Source: JAZUOT01 sp045604805 (lineage in GTDB: Bacteria > Bacillota > Clostridia > Oscillospirales > Acutalibacteraceae). From it: DNA of 50,302 bases. Positions 34,985-43,107 of the stretch are shown here, piece after piece (within the stretch, counting starts at the first letter, position 1; each line of letters begins with the position of its first letter). A model generated the notes under the pieces. That model ran no database searches. It saw only the letters and a list, made by a program, of their open reading frames with translations, and was not told the DNA's origin. Both the position numbers and the translations under genes were made by a program. The stretch lies in NCBI GenBank assembly GCA_045604805.1, contig JAZUOT010000006.1:1-50302 (forward strand). The letters run 5' to 3'.

Positions 34985-35677
34985 ATGAATTATTCTGCGG
35001 AAGTAGAAAAAATGTGCACTGTAAAAAAAGGTCCTAATCATGGTCCTGCACCCATACCAGAAGAAGGGAAATGGGTGAAGGCCTATGAAGTGAAGGATAT
35101 ATCCGGTTTATCACACGGTGTGGGTTGGTGTGCACCTCAACAAGGTGCTTGCAAGCTTACACTTAACGTAAAGGAAGGCATAATAGAAGAAGCTCTAGTT
35201 GAGACCTTAGGTTGTTCTGGTATGACTCACTCTGCAGCTATGGCATCTGAGATTTTACCGGGTAAGACGATATTAGAAGCTTTGAATACAGACTTGGTAT
35301 GTGATGCTATAAACGTTGCTATGCGTGAAATATTCAAACAGTTAGTATATGGCCGTTCTCAAACTGCGTTTTCAGAGGGTGGTTTACCAGTAGGTGCTAG
35401 CCTCGAAGATCTAGGTAAGGGTTTGCGTTCGCAGGTCGGTACAATGTTTAGCACTAAACTCAAAGGCCCAAGATATATGGAAATGGCTGAGGGTTATGTT
35501 ATATCAACAGCTCTTGATGAAAACAACGAGATAATAGGCTATAAATTTGTACGTCTTGGAAAAATGATGGAAGATATACGCCATGGTGTTTCGCCTGATG
35601 AAGCATACAAAAACAATATAGGTCAGTATGGACGTTACGATAACGCTGCGAAATATATAGATCCTAGAGAAGAATAA
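34985..35677 (+). CDS. Fe-S cluster assembly scaffold-like (NifU/IscU-like) protein paired with GGGtGRT protein
   Basis: This 230-residue protein contains an IscU/NifU-N-like core. Cys residues lie in VGWCAPQQGACKL and in ETLGCSGMTHSAAMASEIL, spaced as possible metal ligands. An N-terminal extension rich in Pro and Gly (CTVKKGPNHGPAPIPEEGKW) and a C-terminal part with KGPRYMEMAEGYV are specific to the branch that travels with the GGGtGRT protein. The ATG has AAAGGAG upstream. The next gene starts 20 bases after the stop, and both are framed by a promoter and a terminator. The client of the cluster is not known; that the two work together is inferred from constant pairing. Confidence 0.82.
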   Translation: MNYSAEVEKMCTVKKGPNHGPAPIPEEGKWVKAYEVKDISGLSHGVGWCAPQQGACKLTLNVKEGIIEEALVETLGCSGMTHSAAMASEILPGKTILEALNTDLVCDAINVAMREIFKQLVYGRSQTAFSEGGLPVGASLEDLGKGLRSQVGTMFSTKLKGPRYMEMAEGYVISTALDENNEIIGYKFVRLGKMMEDIRHGVSPDEAYKNNIGQYGRYDNAAKYIDPREE

Positions 35678-35697
35678 AAAAGGAGAGGACAATTATA

Positions 35698-36708
35698 ATG
35701 GCTGATACAATTACTTTTGAAGGAAAAGACAGAAGAATAGAAAAGATAAACAGATGTCTTAAGGAATATAATATTGAAGATCTACAGGCAGCTCGTGATT
35801 TGTGCCTTTCTAAAAATATAGACCCGATGGAGATAGTTAAATCCGTACAACCTATAGCTTTTGAGAATGCTGGCTGGGCTTATACAGTTGGTTGTGCTAT
35901 TGCTATAAAGAAAAATACAAAAACAGCAGCCGAAGCAGCTGAAGCTATCGGTATAGGTTTGGAATCATTCTGTATACCAGGTTCTGTGGCAGAACAGCGT
36001 AATGTCGGTTTAGGACATGGGAATCTAGCTGCTATGCTTCTGAAAGATGAAACAAAATGCTTTGCATTTTTAGCAGGACATGAATCTTTTGCAGCTGCAG
36101 AAGGTGCTATAGGAATAGCTAGAAGTGCAAACAAAGCAAGAAAAGAGCCTTTAAGAATAATACTAAACGGTCTAGGTAAAGATGCAGCATATATTATTTC
36201 TAGAATAAACGGCTTTACCTATGTGAAAACAGAATATGATTTCTTCAAAAATGAGCTTAATGTTATCTCAGAAACTCCTTATTCTGAGGGAGAAAGAGCT
36301 GCTGTAAAATGTTATGGGGCTGATGATGTTTTAGAGGGAGTTTCTATTTTAAAACATGAAAAAGTTGATGTATCTATTACAGGAAATTCTACCAATCCTA
36401 CACGATTCCAACATCTAGTTGCTGGTACCTATAAAAAATGGGCAAACGAAAACGGTAAAAGCTATTTTTCAGTAGCGTCTGGTGGTGGAACAGGTAGAAC
36501 ATTGCATCCTGATAATATGGCTGCTGGCCCTGCTTCATATGGCCTTACAGACTCTATGGGACGTATGCATGGTGACGCACAGTTTGCTGGTTCAAGCTCA
36601 GTTCCTGCCCACGTAGAAATGATGGGACTTATCGGTATGGGTAATAACCCTATGGTTGGTGCTTCTGTTGCTTGCGCTGTTGCCGTTTATGAGGCTCTGA
36701 ATAAATAA
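35698..36708 (+). CDS. GGGtGRT protein
   Basis: The 336-residue protein carries the family's name motif, GGGTGRTLHPDN, at about residue 262. The surroundings are conserved: AGPASYGLTDSMGRMHGD and the C-terminal MIGLIGMGNNPMVGASV-like stretch. The family is widespread in anaerobic Clostridia and Fusobacteria and is almost always found with the NifU-like gene seen just upstream. Its biochemical function is not established to my knowledge. No membrane segment or signal peptide is visible. An AGGAGAGG site precedes the ATG, and a clear terminator follows. Confidence 0.9.
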   Translation: MADTITFEGKDRRIEKINRCLKEYNIEDLQAARDLCLSKNIDPMEIVKSVQPIAFENAGWAYTVGCAIAIKKNTKTAAEAAEAIGIGLESFCIPGSVAEQRNVGLGHGNLAAMLLKDETKCFAFLAGHESFAAAEGAIGIARSANKARKEPLRIILNGLGKDAAYIISRINGFTYVKTEYDFFKNELNVISETPYSEGERAAVKCYGADDVLEGVSILKHEKVDVSITGNSTNPTRFQHLVAGTYKKWANENGKSYFSVASGGGTGRTLHPDNMAAGPASYGLTDSMGRMHGDAQFAGSSSVPAHVEMMGLIGMGNNPMVGASVACAVAVYEALNK

Positions 36709-36740
36709 AAAAATAATTTTTACAAATCCAATTTTTTAAT

Positions 36741-36786
36741 AAGCTGCTGTGAAGTATAAAATTACTTGCAGCAGTTTATTTTTTTT
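36741..36786 (+). terminator. Intrinsic terminator after the GGGtGRT gene
   Basis: aagctgctg (36741-36749) pairs with cagcagttt (36769-36777) with one G-T wobble, followed by attttttttg. This ends the two-gene operon. Confidence 0.75.
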
Positions 36787-36824
36787 GAAAGTATAATAAC
36801 AGAGGTGTATTAACTATAGAACAA

Positions 36825-36865
36825 AAAAGCGCCGTGTATACAGATTATGTACAAACAGCGCTTTT
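36825..36865 (-). terminator. Intrinsic terminator after the beta-helix-like gene
   Basis: aaaagcgc (36825-36832) and gcgctttt (36858-36865) form an 8-bp stem. On the minus strand the stem is followed by cgcttttttgtt with six T, placed about 45 bases after the stop at 36910. It may also act weakly on the plus strand. Confidence 0.7.
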
Positions 36866-36909
36866 AATATTTTTAATGCAAAAAAGTGATTTCCAACTCT
36901 ATAGGGTTA

Positions 36910-38322
36910 TCAAACGTAACATGCAAAACAGCGGTATGGTGTACCGTCACTCATAGCAATATTTCCTATAAGGAGATTAATTATATCATCCTCAGAGTTT
37001 AAATATAGTCTTATGAGGCTATCAATAGATGCTCCTGCCTTGTAAGTTCTATGATTCACACAGCCTGATTTTATGCTGCTATTGCCATTTTTCAAATTCA
37101 CGAGTTTCTTAGCACCAAAAAGCTCAAATTCTAACAGTTGAGTTATATCGAGAGAAGCACAGTCTATGGAATAAGAATCATTCCCATATATTCTACTATA
37201 TTCACCAGCTAAACTAACTTCACCATTTGCATCTATACCAGAAGTTTTAGCGTCCACAAGGAGACTACTACCTTTATATGCAAAGTTGCCATCGCATTTT
37301 ATTCCGGTTCCAATCTCGTTTTTAACAGAAACTGATGATGTGTGAGAAAAAGTGATATTTCCTGCAGAAAGAACACCTTTTTTAACGTCAAGACTGCCAC
37401 CCTTAGCGCTCAAGTTATTGCAAGATATTGCACTATTTACACTTAATGAGCCATCGCTCAAAGTCAAGTCGTGGCACGCAATATCTTTTTCTACACTTAA
37501 TGGACTTTCGCTCAAAGTTAAATCGTGACAAGTAATTGAGCTAACAGAAACAGTGCTGTTATTTACGTTTATATTCTGGCTGCAATTGAAATTCCCCAAA
37601 GTAGAGTTTTTTTGCGCATCCATTGCTGCATAAAAATTACTATCAATAATAGATAGATTTTTACAGTTTATATTAAATATGCTTGCATCAACATTTTTTA
37701 AAGTTACATCACTCGTAGATTTTATAGAATTGTTACAACCATCGAGTTCCAGAAGATCATTAGTACAGTCGTAATCTTTTTCACCATCATTATCATCATC
37801 AACATCATATTCTATCGTTATTGGAGACTCCGAGTATATAGAACAACCATCTGCACCTGCCGTACTTGTGAAAATAGTCTCATCAATCATTCTTATGTGA
37901 ACATTGTTACCTTTTCCTACTCTGAGCATCGGTTCAGATGATTCAAGCTCCAGCGAATAACAGTATCCTCCAATCTCAGCGCCAAAACACAAATTAACAT
38001 CACCAACATTATCGTCAATAGTAATTGTATGCTTAGCTGGAACGTTACCACCAAAGTCCCAACGGTCATATAGCTCAATAATCGAACCGATAGAATAAGT
38101 GTCCAGCTCCTTGCCGCCGCGTGAAAGAACCATACTAGTGGCATCTTTTTTATATATCCGTATATCTCCACTTACCGCCCAATAGTCAGCCCTACCTGTA
38201 CTTCCCAGCAAAGTCGAAGGAGCAAAATGTGTATCTTCTGCAAAGGAATCTAAAGGGATATTAAAAGAAATAAACAAGACTGACATAAAGATAGCAGCAA
38301 AATTCATATATATTTTTTTCAA
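36910..38322 (-). CDS. Secreted beta-helix-like protein (possible carbohydrate-binding Cthe_2159-type)
   Basis: Start chosen at TTG 38322 (MKKIYMNFAAIFMS), because GGAGG lies 8 bases upstream. An earlier in-frame TTG at 38337 overlaps that site. The 470-residue product begins with a signal peptide: two Lys, a hydrophobic run, then SFAED as the probable cleavage region. After a 130-residue N-terminal part, about residues 130-420 consist of short repeating turns such as CHDLTLSESPLSVEKDI and CHDLTLSDGSLSVNSAI. These have regular Asn, Ser, Val and Leu spacing, as in right-handed beta-helices. An acidic DVDDDNDGEKDYD segment may bind calcium. This resembles surface proteins with a polysaccharide-binding beta-helix, but the match is by pattern only. 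No anchor motif is seen at the C-terminus. Confidence 0.72.
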   Translation of the reverse strand: MKKIYMNFAAIFMSVLFISFNIPLDSFAEDTHFAPSTLLGSTGRADYWAVSGDIRIYKKDATSMVLSRGGKELDTYSIGSIIELYDRWDFGGNVPAKHTITIDDNVGDVNLCFGAEIGGYCYSLELESSEPMLRVGKGNNVHIRMIDETIFTSTAGADGCSIYSESPITIEYDVDDDNDGEKDYDCTNDLLELDGCNNSIKSTSDVTLKNVDASIFNINCKNLSIIDSNFYAAMDAQKNSTLGNFNCSQNINVNNSTVSVSSITCHDLTLSESPLSVEKDIACHDLTLSDGSLSVNSAISCNNLSAKGGSLDVKKGVLSAGNITFSHTSSVSVKNEIGTGIKCDGNFAYKGSSLLVDAKTSGIDANGEVSLAGEYSRIYGNDSYSIDCASLDITQLLEFELFGAKKLVNLKNGNSSIKSGCVNHRTYKAGASIDSLIRLYLNSEDDIINLLIGNIAMSDGTPYRCFACYV

Positions 38323-38512
38323 GGGAAACGCCTCCAACTACAGTCTACGATGCATCCACACCTACAGTATATCATAAATAAATATAATATTTAAACACCA
38401 TATGAGAATGTTTGCAGTAAAAGTAATGCAACTTAAAGAATAACTATAGAGAGAAATATAGAATTATTTTACATATACCATAAGAACGAAGAAAAAACTT
38501 GTTATAGGGAAA

Positions 38513-41119
38513 CTATTTATTACCGTAATATGCGTCCAGATACATCTGTTTTATTTCTTTTATGAATGGGTATCTAGGATTTGCACCTGTACATTGGTCA
38601 TCAAAAGCTTGCTCTGTCATCTCATCTAATTTTGCAAGGAAACTTTTTTCATCTGGTACATAGTCACTTATGCTGTGCTTTATTCCTGTTTTTGTTTTCA
38701 AATCATTTATGGCAGATATTAACTTTTCTAATTTTTCATTATTATCTCTCCCAGAAAGACCCAGACAATCTGCTATTTCAGCGTATCTTTCTAGTGCGTG
38801 AGGATGTGAATATTGAGGGAAAGTTCCCATTCTTGCAGGCACTTCTTCGGCATTGAAGCGTATAACTTCATTTATCATCAAAGCGTTAGAAACTCCATGA
38901 GGTAAGTGATGGAATGAGCCTAATTTATGAGCCATTGAATGACAAATGCCCAAAAAGGCGTTTGCAAAAGCCATACCAGCTATAGTTGCAGCATTTGCCA
39001 TTTTTTCTCTAGCTAAGATATCATTTCCATTTTCATATGCACGTGGCAAAAACTCAAATACAAGTTTTATAGCTTTTAATGCTAAACTATCGGTATAATC
39101 TGTAGCTAGCATAGAAACATAGGCTTCCAAGGCGTGAGTCAAAGCATCTATGCCCGAAGCAGCGGTTAAACCTTTCGGAGCAGTCATATGAAGATCTGCA
39201 TCCACAATAGCCATATTGGGTAGTAACTCATAATCAGCTAAAGGGTATTTTATTCCCGTAGATTCGTCTGTTATGACAGCAAAAGGAGTTACTTCACTTC
39301 CTGTTCCGGCAGAAGTTGGTATAGCTATGAAATATGCTTTATCGCCCATTTTGGGAAATGTGTACACACGTTTTCTAATATCAACAAAACGCATAGCCAT
39401 ATCTTCGAAACTAATTTCCGGATGTTCGTACATTACCCACATAATTTTCGCTGCATCCATAGCAGAGCCACCGCCTAAAGCTATTATGCAGTCGGGTTTA
39501 AATGCTTTCATCTGCTCAGCTCCTGCTTTTGCACAAGCAAGTGTAGGATCAGGCTCAACATCAAAAAAAGTAGTATGATCTATACCCATTTCATTAAGTT
39601 TGTTTGTTATATGTCTAGTGTAGCCGTTATTGTACAGGAAATTATCTGTGACGATAAATACTTTTTTTCTATTTAGGACACTTTTGAGTTCCTCAAGTGC
39701 TACAGGCAAACAACCTTTTTTCATATATATTTTTTCAGGAGCTCTAAACCAAAGCATATTTTCTCTCCTATTAGCTACAGTTTTTATATTTAAAAGATGT
39801 TTTACGCCGACGTTATCAGATACAGAATTTCCTCCCCAAGAGCCGCAACCTAATGTCAAAGACGGTTCTAGGCGGAAATTATATAAATCTCCTATTCCAC
39901 CATGAGAAGATGGAGTATTAACCACAATGCGGCAAGTTTTCATTTTCTCAGCAAATTTACTCAGCTTTTCCTGCTGATTTTCAGCATCAATATATATTGA
40001 TGAAGTGTGACCGTATCCTCCGTTTTCAATTAAGCTTTCAGCTTTATCAAAGGCATCTTCACTGTTTATAGCCTTATACATCGCTAAAACCGGACAAAGC
40101 TTCTCATGTGCAAACTCTTCATCAGTCTGTGTGCTGATTACTTCGGCTATTAAAATTTTAGTATGTTCAGGAACAGCTATATCCGCCATTTTTGCGATGT
40201 CGAAAGCGCTTTGCCCTACGATCTTAGCGTTAAGAGTTCCGTCAATGAAAAGAGTTTCACGCATCTTTTGAGCTTCAGTTTCGTTCAAAAAATAACAACC
40301 ACGTTTTAAAAATTCGTTTTTTACATCTTCATATATTTTGTCTAAAACTATTACAGATTGCTCAGAAGCGCAGATCATACCATTATCAAAAACTTTAGAG
40401 TGAATTATAGAATTTACTGCTAACATAATATCAGCAGTTTCATCAATAACCGCGGGTGTATTACCTGCTCCGACTCCAATAGCTGGTTTACCAGAAGAAT
40501 ATGCAGCTTTTACCATACCTGGGCCGCCAGTTGCTAAAATCATATCAGATTCTTGCATCAACAAATTACTCATCTCAATAGAAGGAACATCTATCCAACT
40601 TATAATGTTTTCAGGAGCGCCCGCTGCTACAGCTGCTTCTAGAACAACTTTTGCAGCTGCAATAGTAGATTTTTTCGCCCTAGGATGTGGACTTATAATC
40701 ATTCCATTTCTTGTTTTTAATGCTAATAGAGCTTTGAAAATCGCAGTTGATGTTGGGTTTGTGGTAGGGACTATAGCACAAATAATTCCCAAAGGTTCCG
40801 CTATTTTCTGGATACCATAAATCTTATCATCTTCAATAACGCCACAGGTTTTTGTGTTCCTGTAGCTATTATATATATATTCGGATGCAAAGTGATTTTT
40901 TATAACTTTATCCTCGACTATGCCCATGCCTGTTTCTTCAGCAGCCAACTTTGCTAAAGGAATCCTATGCTTGCTTGCAGCAGAAGCCGCTGCAAAAAAT
41001 ATCTTGTCAACTTCTTCCTGTGAATACGAAGAAAACTTCTTTTGGGCTGTTCTCACACAAGAAATTTCATTAATCAATTTTTCATCGCTATCCACAATAC
41101 GATATATTTTAGACTCCAT
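38513..41119 (-). CDS. adhE: Bifunctional aldehyde-alcohol dehydrogenase AdhE
   Basis: AdhE reduces acetyl-CoA to acetaldehyde and then ethanol, oxidising two NADH, and is the main ethanol enzyme of fermenting anaerobes. The 868-residue protein has an N-terminal CoA-acylating aldehyde dehydrogenase half (1-440) with catalytic Cys about 250 in FDNGMICASEQS. The C-terminal iron alcohol dehydrogenase half (about 460-868) has ALGGGSAMDAAKIMW, TSAGTGSEVTPFAV and the iron-ligand region FLGICHSMAHKLGSFHHLPHG. Such proteins assemble into long spirosomes. AGAAGGGAG precedes the ATG. The gene diverges from the heat-shock operon; no clear Rex operator was found upstream. Confidence 0.96.
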   Translation of the reverse strand: MESKIYRIVDSDEKLINEISCVRTAQKKFSSYSQEEVDKIFFAAASAASKHRIPLAKLAAEETGMGIVEDKVIKNHFASEYIYNSYRNTKTCGVIEDDKIYGIQKIAEPLGIICAIVPTTNPTSTAIFKALLALKTRNGMIISPHPRAKKSTIAAAKVVLEAAVAAGAPENIISWIDVPSIEMSNLLMQESDMILATGGPGMVKAAYSSGKPAIGVGAGNTPAVIDETADIMLAVNSIIHSKVFDNGMICASEQSVIVLDKIYEDVKNEFLKRGCYFLNETEAQKMRETLFIDGTLNAKIVGQSAFDIAKMADIAVPEHTKILIAEVISTQTDEEFAHEKLCPVLAMYKAINSEDAFDKAESLIENGGYGHTSSIYIDAENQQEKLSKFAEKMKTCRIVVNTPSSHGGIGDLYNFRLEPSLTLGCGSWGGNSVSDNVGVKHLLNIKTVANRRENMLWFRAPEKIYMKKGCLPVALEELKSVLNRKKVFIVTDNFLYNNGYTRHITNKLNEMGIDHTTFFDVEPDPTLACAKAGAEQMKAFKPDCIIALGGGSAMDAAKIMWVMYEHPEISFEDMAMRFVDIRKRVYTFPKMGDKAYFIAIPTSAGTGSEVTPFAVITDESTGIKYPLADYELLPNMAIVDADLHMTAPKGLTAASGIDALTHALEAYVSMLATDYTDSLALKAIKLVFEFLPRAYENGNDILAREKMANAATIAGMAFANAFLGICHSMAHKLGSFHHLPHGVSNALMINEVIRFNAEEVPARMGTFPQYSHPHALERYAEIADCLGLSGRDNNEKLEKLISAINDLKTKTGIKHSISDYVPDEKSFLAKLDEMTEQAFDDQCTGANPRYPFIKEIKQMYLDAYYGNK

Positions 41120-41320
41120 TTAATACTCCCTTCTGTATATTTAAAAACTACTTATCAAGTTATGCAAAAAACTAACTCGAAGTTAATTATATTGATACAT
41201 AAACCTTATGTTGTGCATTCAATGGGTTATTAATACTCAAACTATTGTAAAAAAACTAAAACTAACAAAATTATAGCACAAAAATTAAATTTTATCTTTT
41301 TTTCGAATCATTTAGAATAA

Positions 41321-41347
41321 TTAGCACTCTACTTGAGAGTCTGCTAA
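41321..41347 (+). promoter_or_regulatory. Degenerate upstream CIRCE operator
   Basis: TTAGCACTC (41321-41329) is a perfect left half, followed by 9 bases and GTCTGCTAA (41339-41347), which matches 7 of 9 bases of the right half. It lies 29 bases before the -35 of the hrcA promoter and would give HrcA a second, weaker binding site. Confidence 0.6.
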
Positions 41348-41375
41348 AAAAATGTGATTTTTTTGAAAAAACCTA

Positions 41376-41404
41376 TTGACAAAGGCTGCAAGCTAATGTA
41401 ATAT
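41376..41404 (+). promoter_or_regulatory. Promoter of hrcA-grpE-dnaK-dnaJ
   Basis: TTGACA (41376-41381), 17 bases, then TAATAT (41399-41404). The CIRCE element begins 12 bases downstream, around the expected transcription start, so HrcA bound there would block initiation. Confidence 0.8.
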
Positions 41405-41415
41405 ATGAATTGTGC

Positions 41416-41442
41416 TTAGCACTCTGATGCATCGAGTGCTAA
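41416..41442 (+). promoter_or_regulatory. Perfect CIRCE operator
   Basis: TTAGCACTC, nine bases (tgatgcatc), then GAGTGCTAA matches the CIRCE consensus at every position. It is the binding site of the HrcA repressor encoded just downstream. Confidence 0.95.
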
Positions 41443-41465
41443 AGTTGTGGAGAGGAGGAGATAAT

Positions 41466-42506
41466 TTGACGCTCGATGACAGGAAGCAGAAAATACTAAC
41501 AGCTGTCGTTGAAACTCATGTTAAAACTGGTGAGCCGGTTGGATCTAATTTTTTGGTGAAGTCTTTGGGAATGAAGGTATCTGCTGCAACCATTAGGAAT
41601 GAGATGGCCGAACTTGAAAGATTAGGACTATTAGAGCAACCCCACACATCCGCAGGAAGAGTTCCCACAAATGCAGGGTACAGAGAATATGTAAATAATC
41701 TTATGAAGCTAAAACCTGTAACAGAAGAAGAGCAAAAATATATTTATGGAAATCTTTCTGAAAGGGCTGATGACCCTGAACATTTACTGGAAGAAGCTTC
41801 TAGATTGCTTGCCGATATCACAAATTTTACTGCTGTTTCTAGGACCCCGAATGATAAAGAAGCTACAGTGAGGCATGTTCAATTTGTTATAACAGGCAGA
41901 TGTTCCGCTATGGTCATAATGATGGCTTCCTCTGGTATTATAAAAAACAAAAATTTCAAGACTGATTATCGAGTTACTCCTGAGATGATAAGAATTTACC
42001 ACGGGGTGTTCAATGAAAATTTTGGTGGCATTCCTCTCACTAGTATAACTCCTGCTTTAATCCGCAAGGTAGCTAATAGCTTGGAAGAAATATCGGAATA
42101 TCTGAGCTCTCCGCTTATAGCTTTTATGGGAGTTTGCCGAGATGCTTTGCACACGGATATGAAATTCAGCGGCCAAACAAATCTCTTATATATTCCTGAT
42201 TTTGAGTTAGAAAGTGCCAAGATGGTTTTGGATTTTATAAATCACAGGGATAGGATTGCTAGTTTGATGAATACGGTAGATGAAGACGTGACCATTCTTA
42301 TAGGCAACGAAAATGAAAACCCTGAACTTTTTAATTCCACAGTAGTAATAGCTAAGTACGATATGGGTAAGAAAAACGATACTGGAGCTATAGCGCTGAT
42401 AGGACCAACTCGCATGGATTATGCAAAGAGTATAGGTAGTCTAAAATACTTGGCTGATACAGTCGGAGATATTTTGAGAGAAATGCTTGCCTCTGATGAG
42501 GACTAA
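41466..42506 (+). CDS. hrcA: Heat-inducible transcription repressor HrcA
   Basis: HrcA represses the chaperone operons by binding CIRCE; GroEL keeps it active, so misfolded protein relieves repression. The start is TTG 41466, with AGGAGG 7 bases upstream. The longer open frame from 41412 runs through the CIRCE element and is rejected. The 346-residue product has the winged-helix domain (about 1-75) with GEPVGSNFLVKSLGMKVSAATIRNEMAELERLGLLEQPHTSAGRVPT, here cited only by its ends at residues about 19-63. A GAF-like dimer domain follows, with the C-terminal GPTRMDYAKSIGSLKYLA motif. It controls its own operon, as the operator shows. Confidence 0.95.
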   Translation: MTLDDRKQKILTAVVETHVKTGEPVGSNFLVKSLGMKVSAATIRNEMAELERLGLLEQPHTSAGRVPTNAGYREYVNNLMKLKPVTEEEQKYIYGNLSERADDPEHLLEEASRLLADITNFTAVSRTPNDKEATVRHVQFVITGRCSAMVIMMASSGIIKNKNFKTDYRVTPEMIRIYHGVFNENFGGIPLTSITPALIRKVANSLEEISEYLSSPLIAFMGVCRDALHTDMKFSGQTNLLYIPDFELESAKMVLDFINHRDRIASLMNTVDEDVTILIGNENENPELFNSTVVIAKYDMGKKNDTGAIALIGPTRMDYAKSIGSLKYLADTVGDILREMLASDED

Positions 42507-42526
42507 GAAAAAAGGAGTGGATAAAT

Positions 42527-43078
42527 TTGGAAGATATGGAAAACAAAAACAGTGCCAATGAGGATGATGTTGGAAACGACGTAAGTTCTGGTGCAGAGGA
42601 TTTTGAAAAAGTTTCTGACGATAATATAATCGACAGGAAAGAATCGCAGAGATTAAAAGAAGAAGTAAAAAAACAAAAAGAACTGCTTCTTCGTACTGCC
42701 GCAGAATACGACAACTTTCGAAAACGTAGTGAGAAAGAAAAGAGAGCTGTTTATAACGATGCAGTAGCCAAAACCATAGAATTATTTTTACCGGCAGTTG
42801 ATAGTATAGATATGGCAAAACAAAATATCAAAGATATGCCGAAAGAGTATTTGCGAGGTTTGGAACTTATAGAAAATCAAATAAACGCATCATTTGAAAA
42901 AATAGGTATAGAGGAATGCGGTAAAGTTGGAGACAAATTCGATCCGAATTTTCACAATGCAGTTGTTCATATGGAGGATGAAAATTTGGGAGAAAATGTG
43001 ATAGTAGAAGTGCTTCAAAAAGGCTATGTTATTTCAGGCAAAGTCATAAGATATGCGATGGTAAAAGTCGCAAACTAA
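42527..43078 (+). CDS. grpE: Nucleotide exchange factor GrpE
   Basis: GrpE releases ADP from DnaK. The 183-residue protein starts at TTG 42527 with AAAGGAG upstream. An acidic disordered N-terminus (about 1-45) leads into a long coiled coil (about 46-105) with LLRTAAEYDNFRKRSEKEK. The C-terminal beta wing contains FDPNFHNAVVHMEDENLGEN and VLQKGYVISGKVIRYAMVKVA, the family signature. It lies between hrcA and dnaK, each within 30 bases, in the standard Firmicutes order. Confidence 0.95.
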   Translation: MEDMENKNSANEDDVGNDVSSGAEDFEKVSDDNIIDRKESQRLKEEVKKQKELLLRTAAEYDNFRKRSEKEKRAVYNDAVAKTIELFLPAVDSIDMAKQNIKDMPKEYLRGLELIENQINASFEKIGIEECGKVGDKFDPNFHNAVVHMEDENLGENVIVEVLQKGYVISGKVIRYAMVKVAN

Positions 43079-43107
43079 TTGGTCAAATTTTTAGGAGGTA
43101 TTTTATT

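Noticed and set aside
41412..41465. Upstream GTG start for hrcA
   Set aside because: It would place the CIRCE operator inside the coding region; AGGAGG positions TTG 41466 and family alignment agrees.
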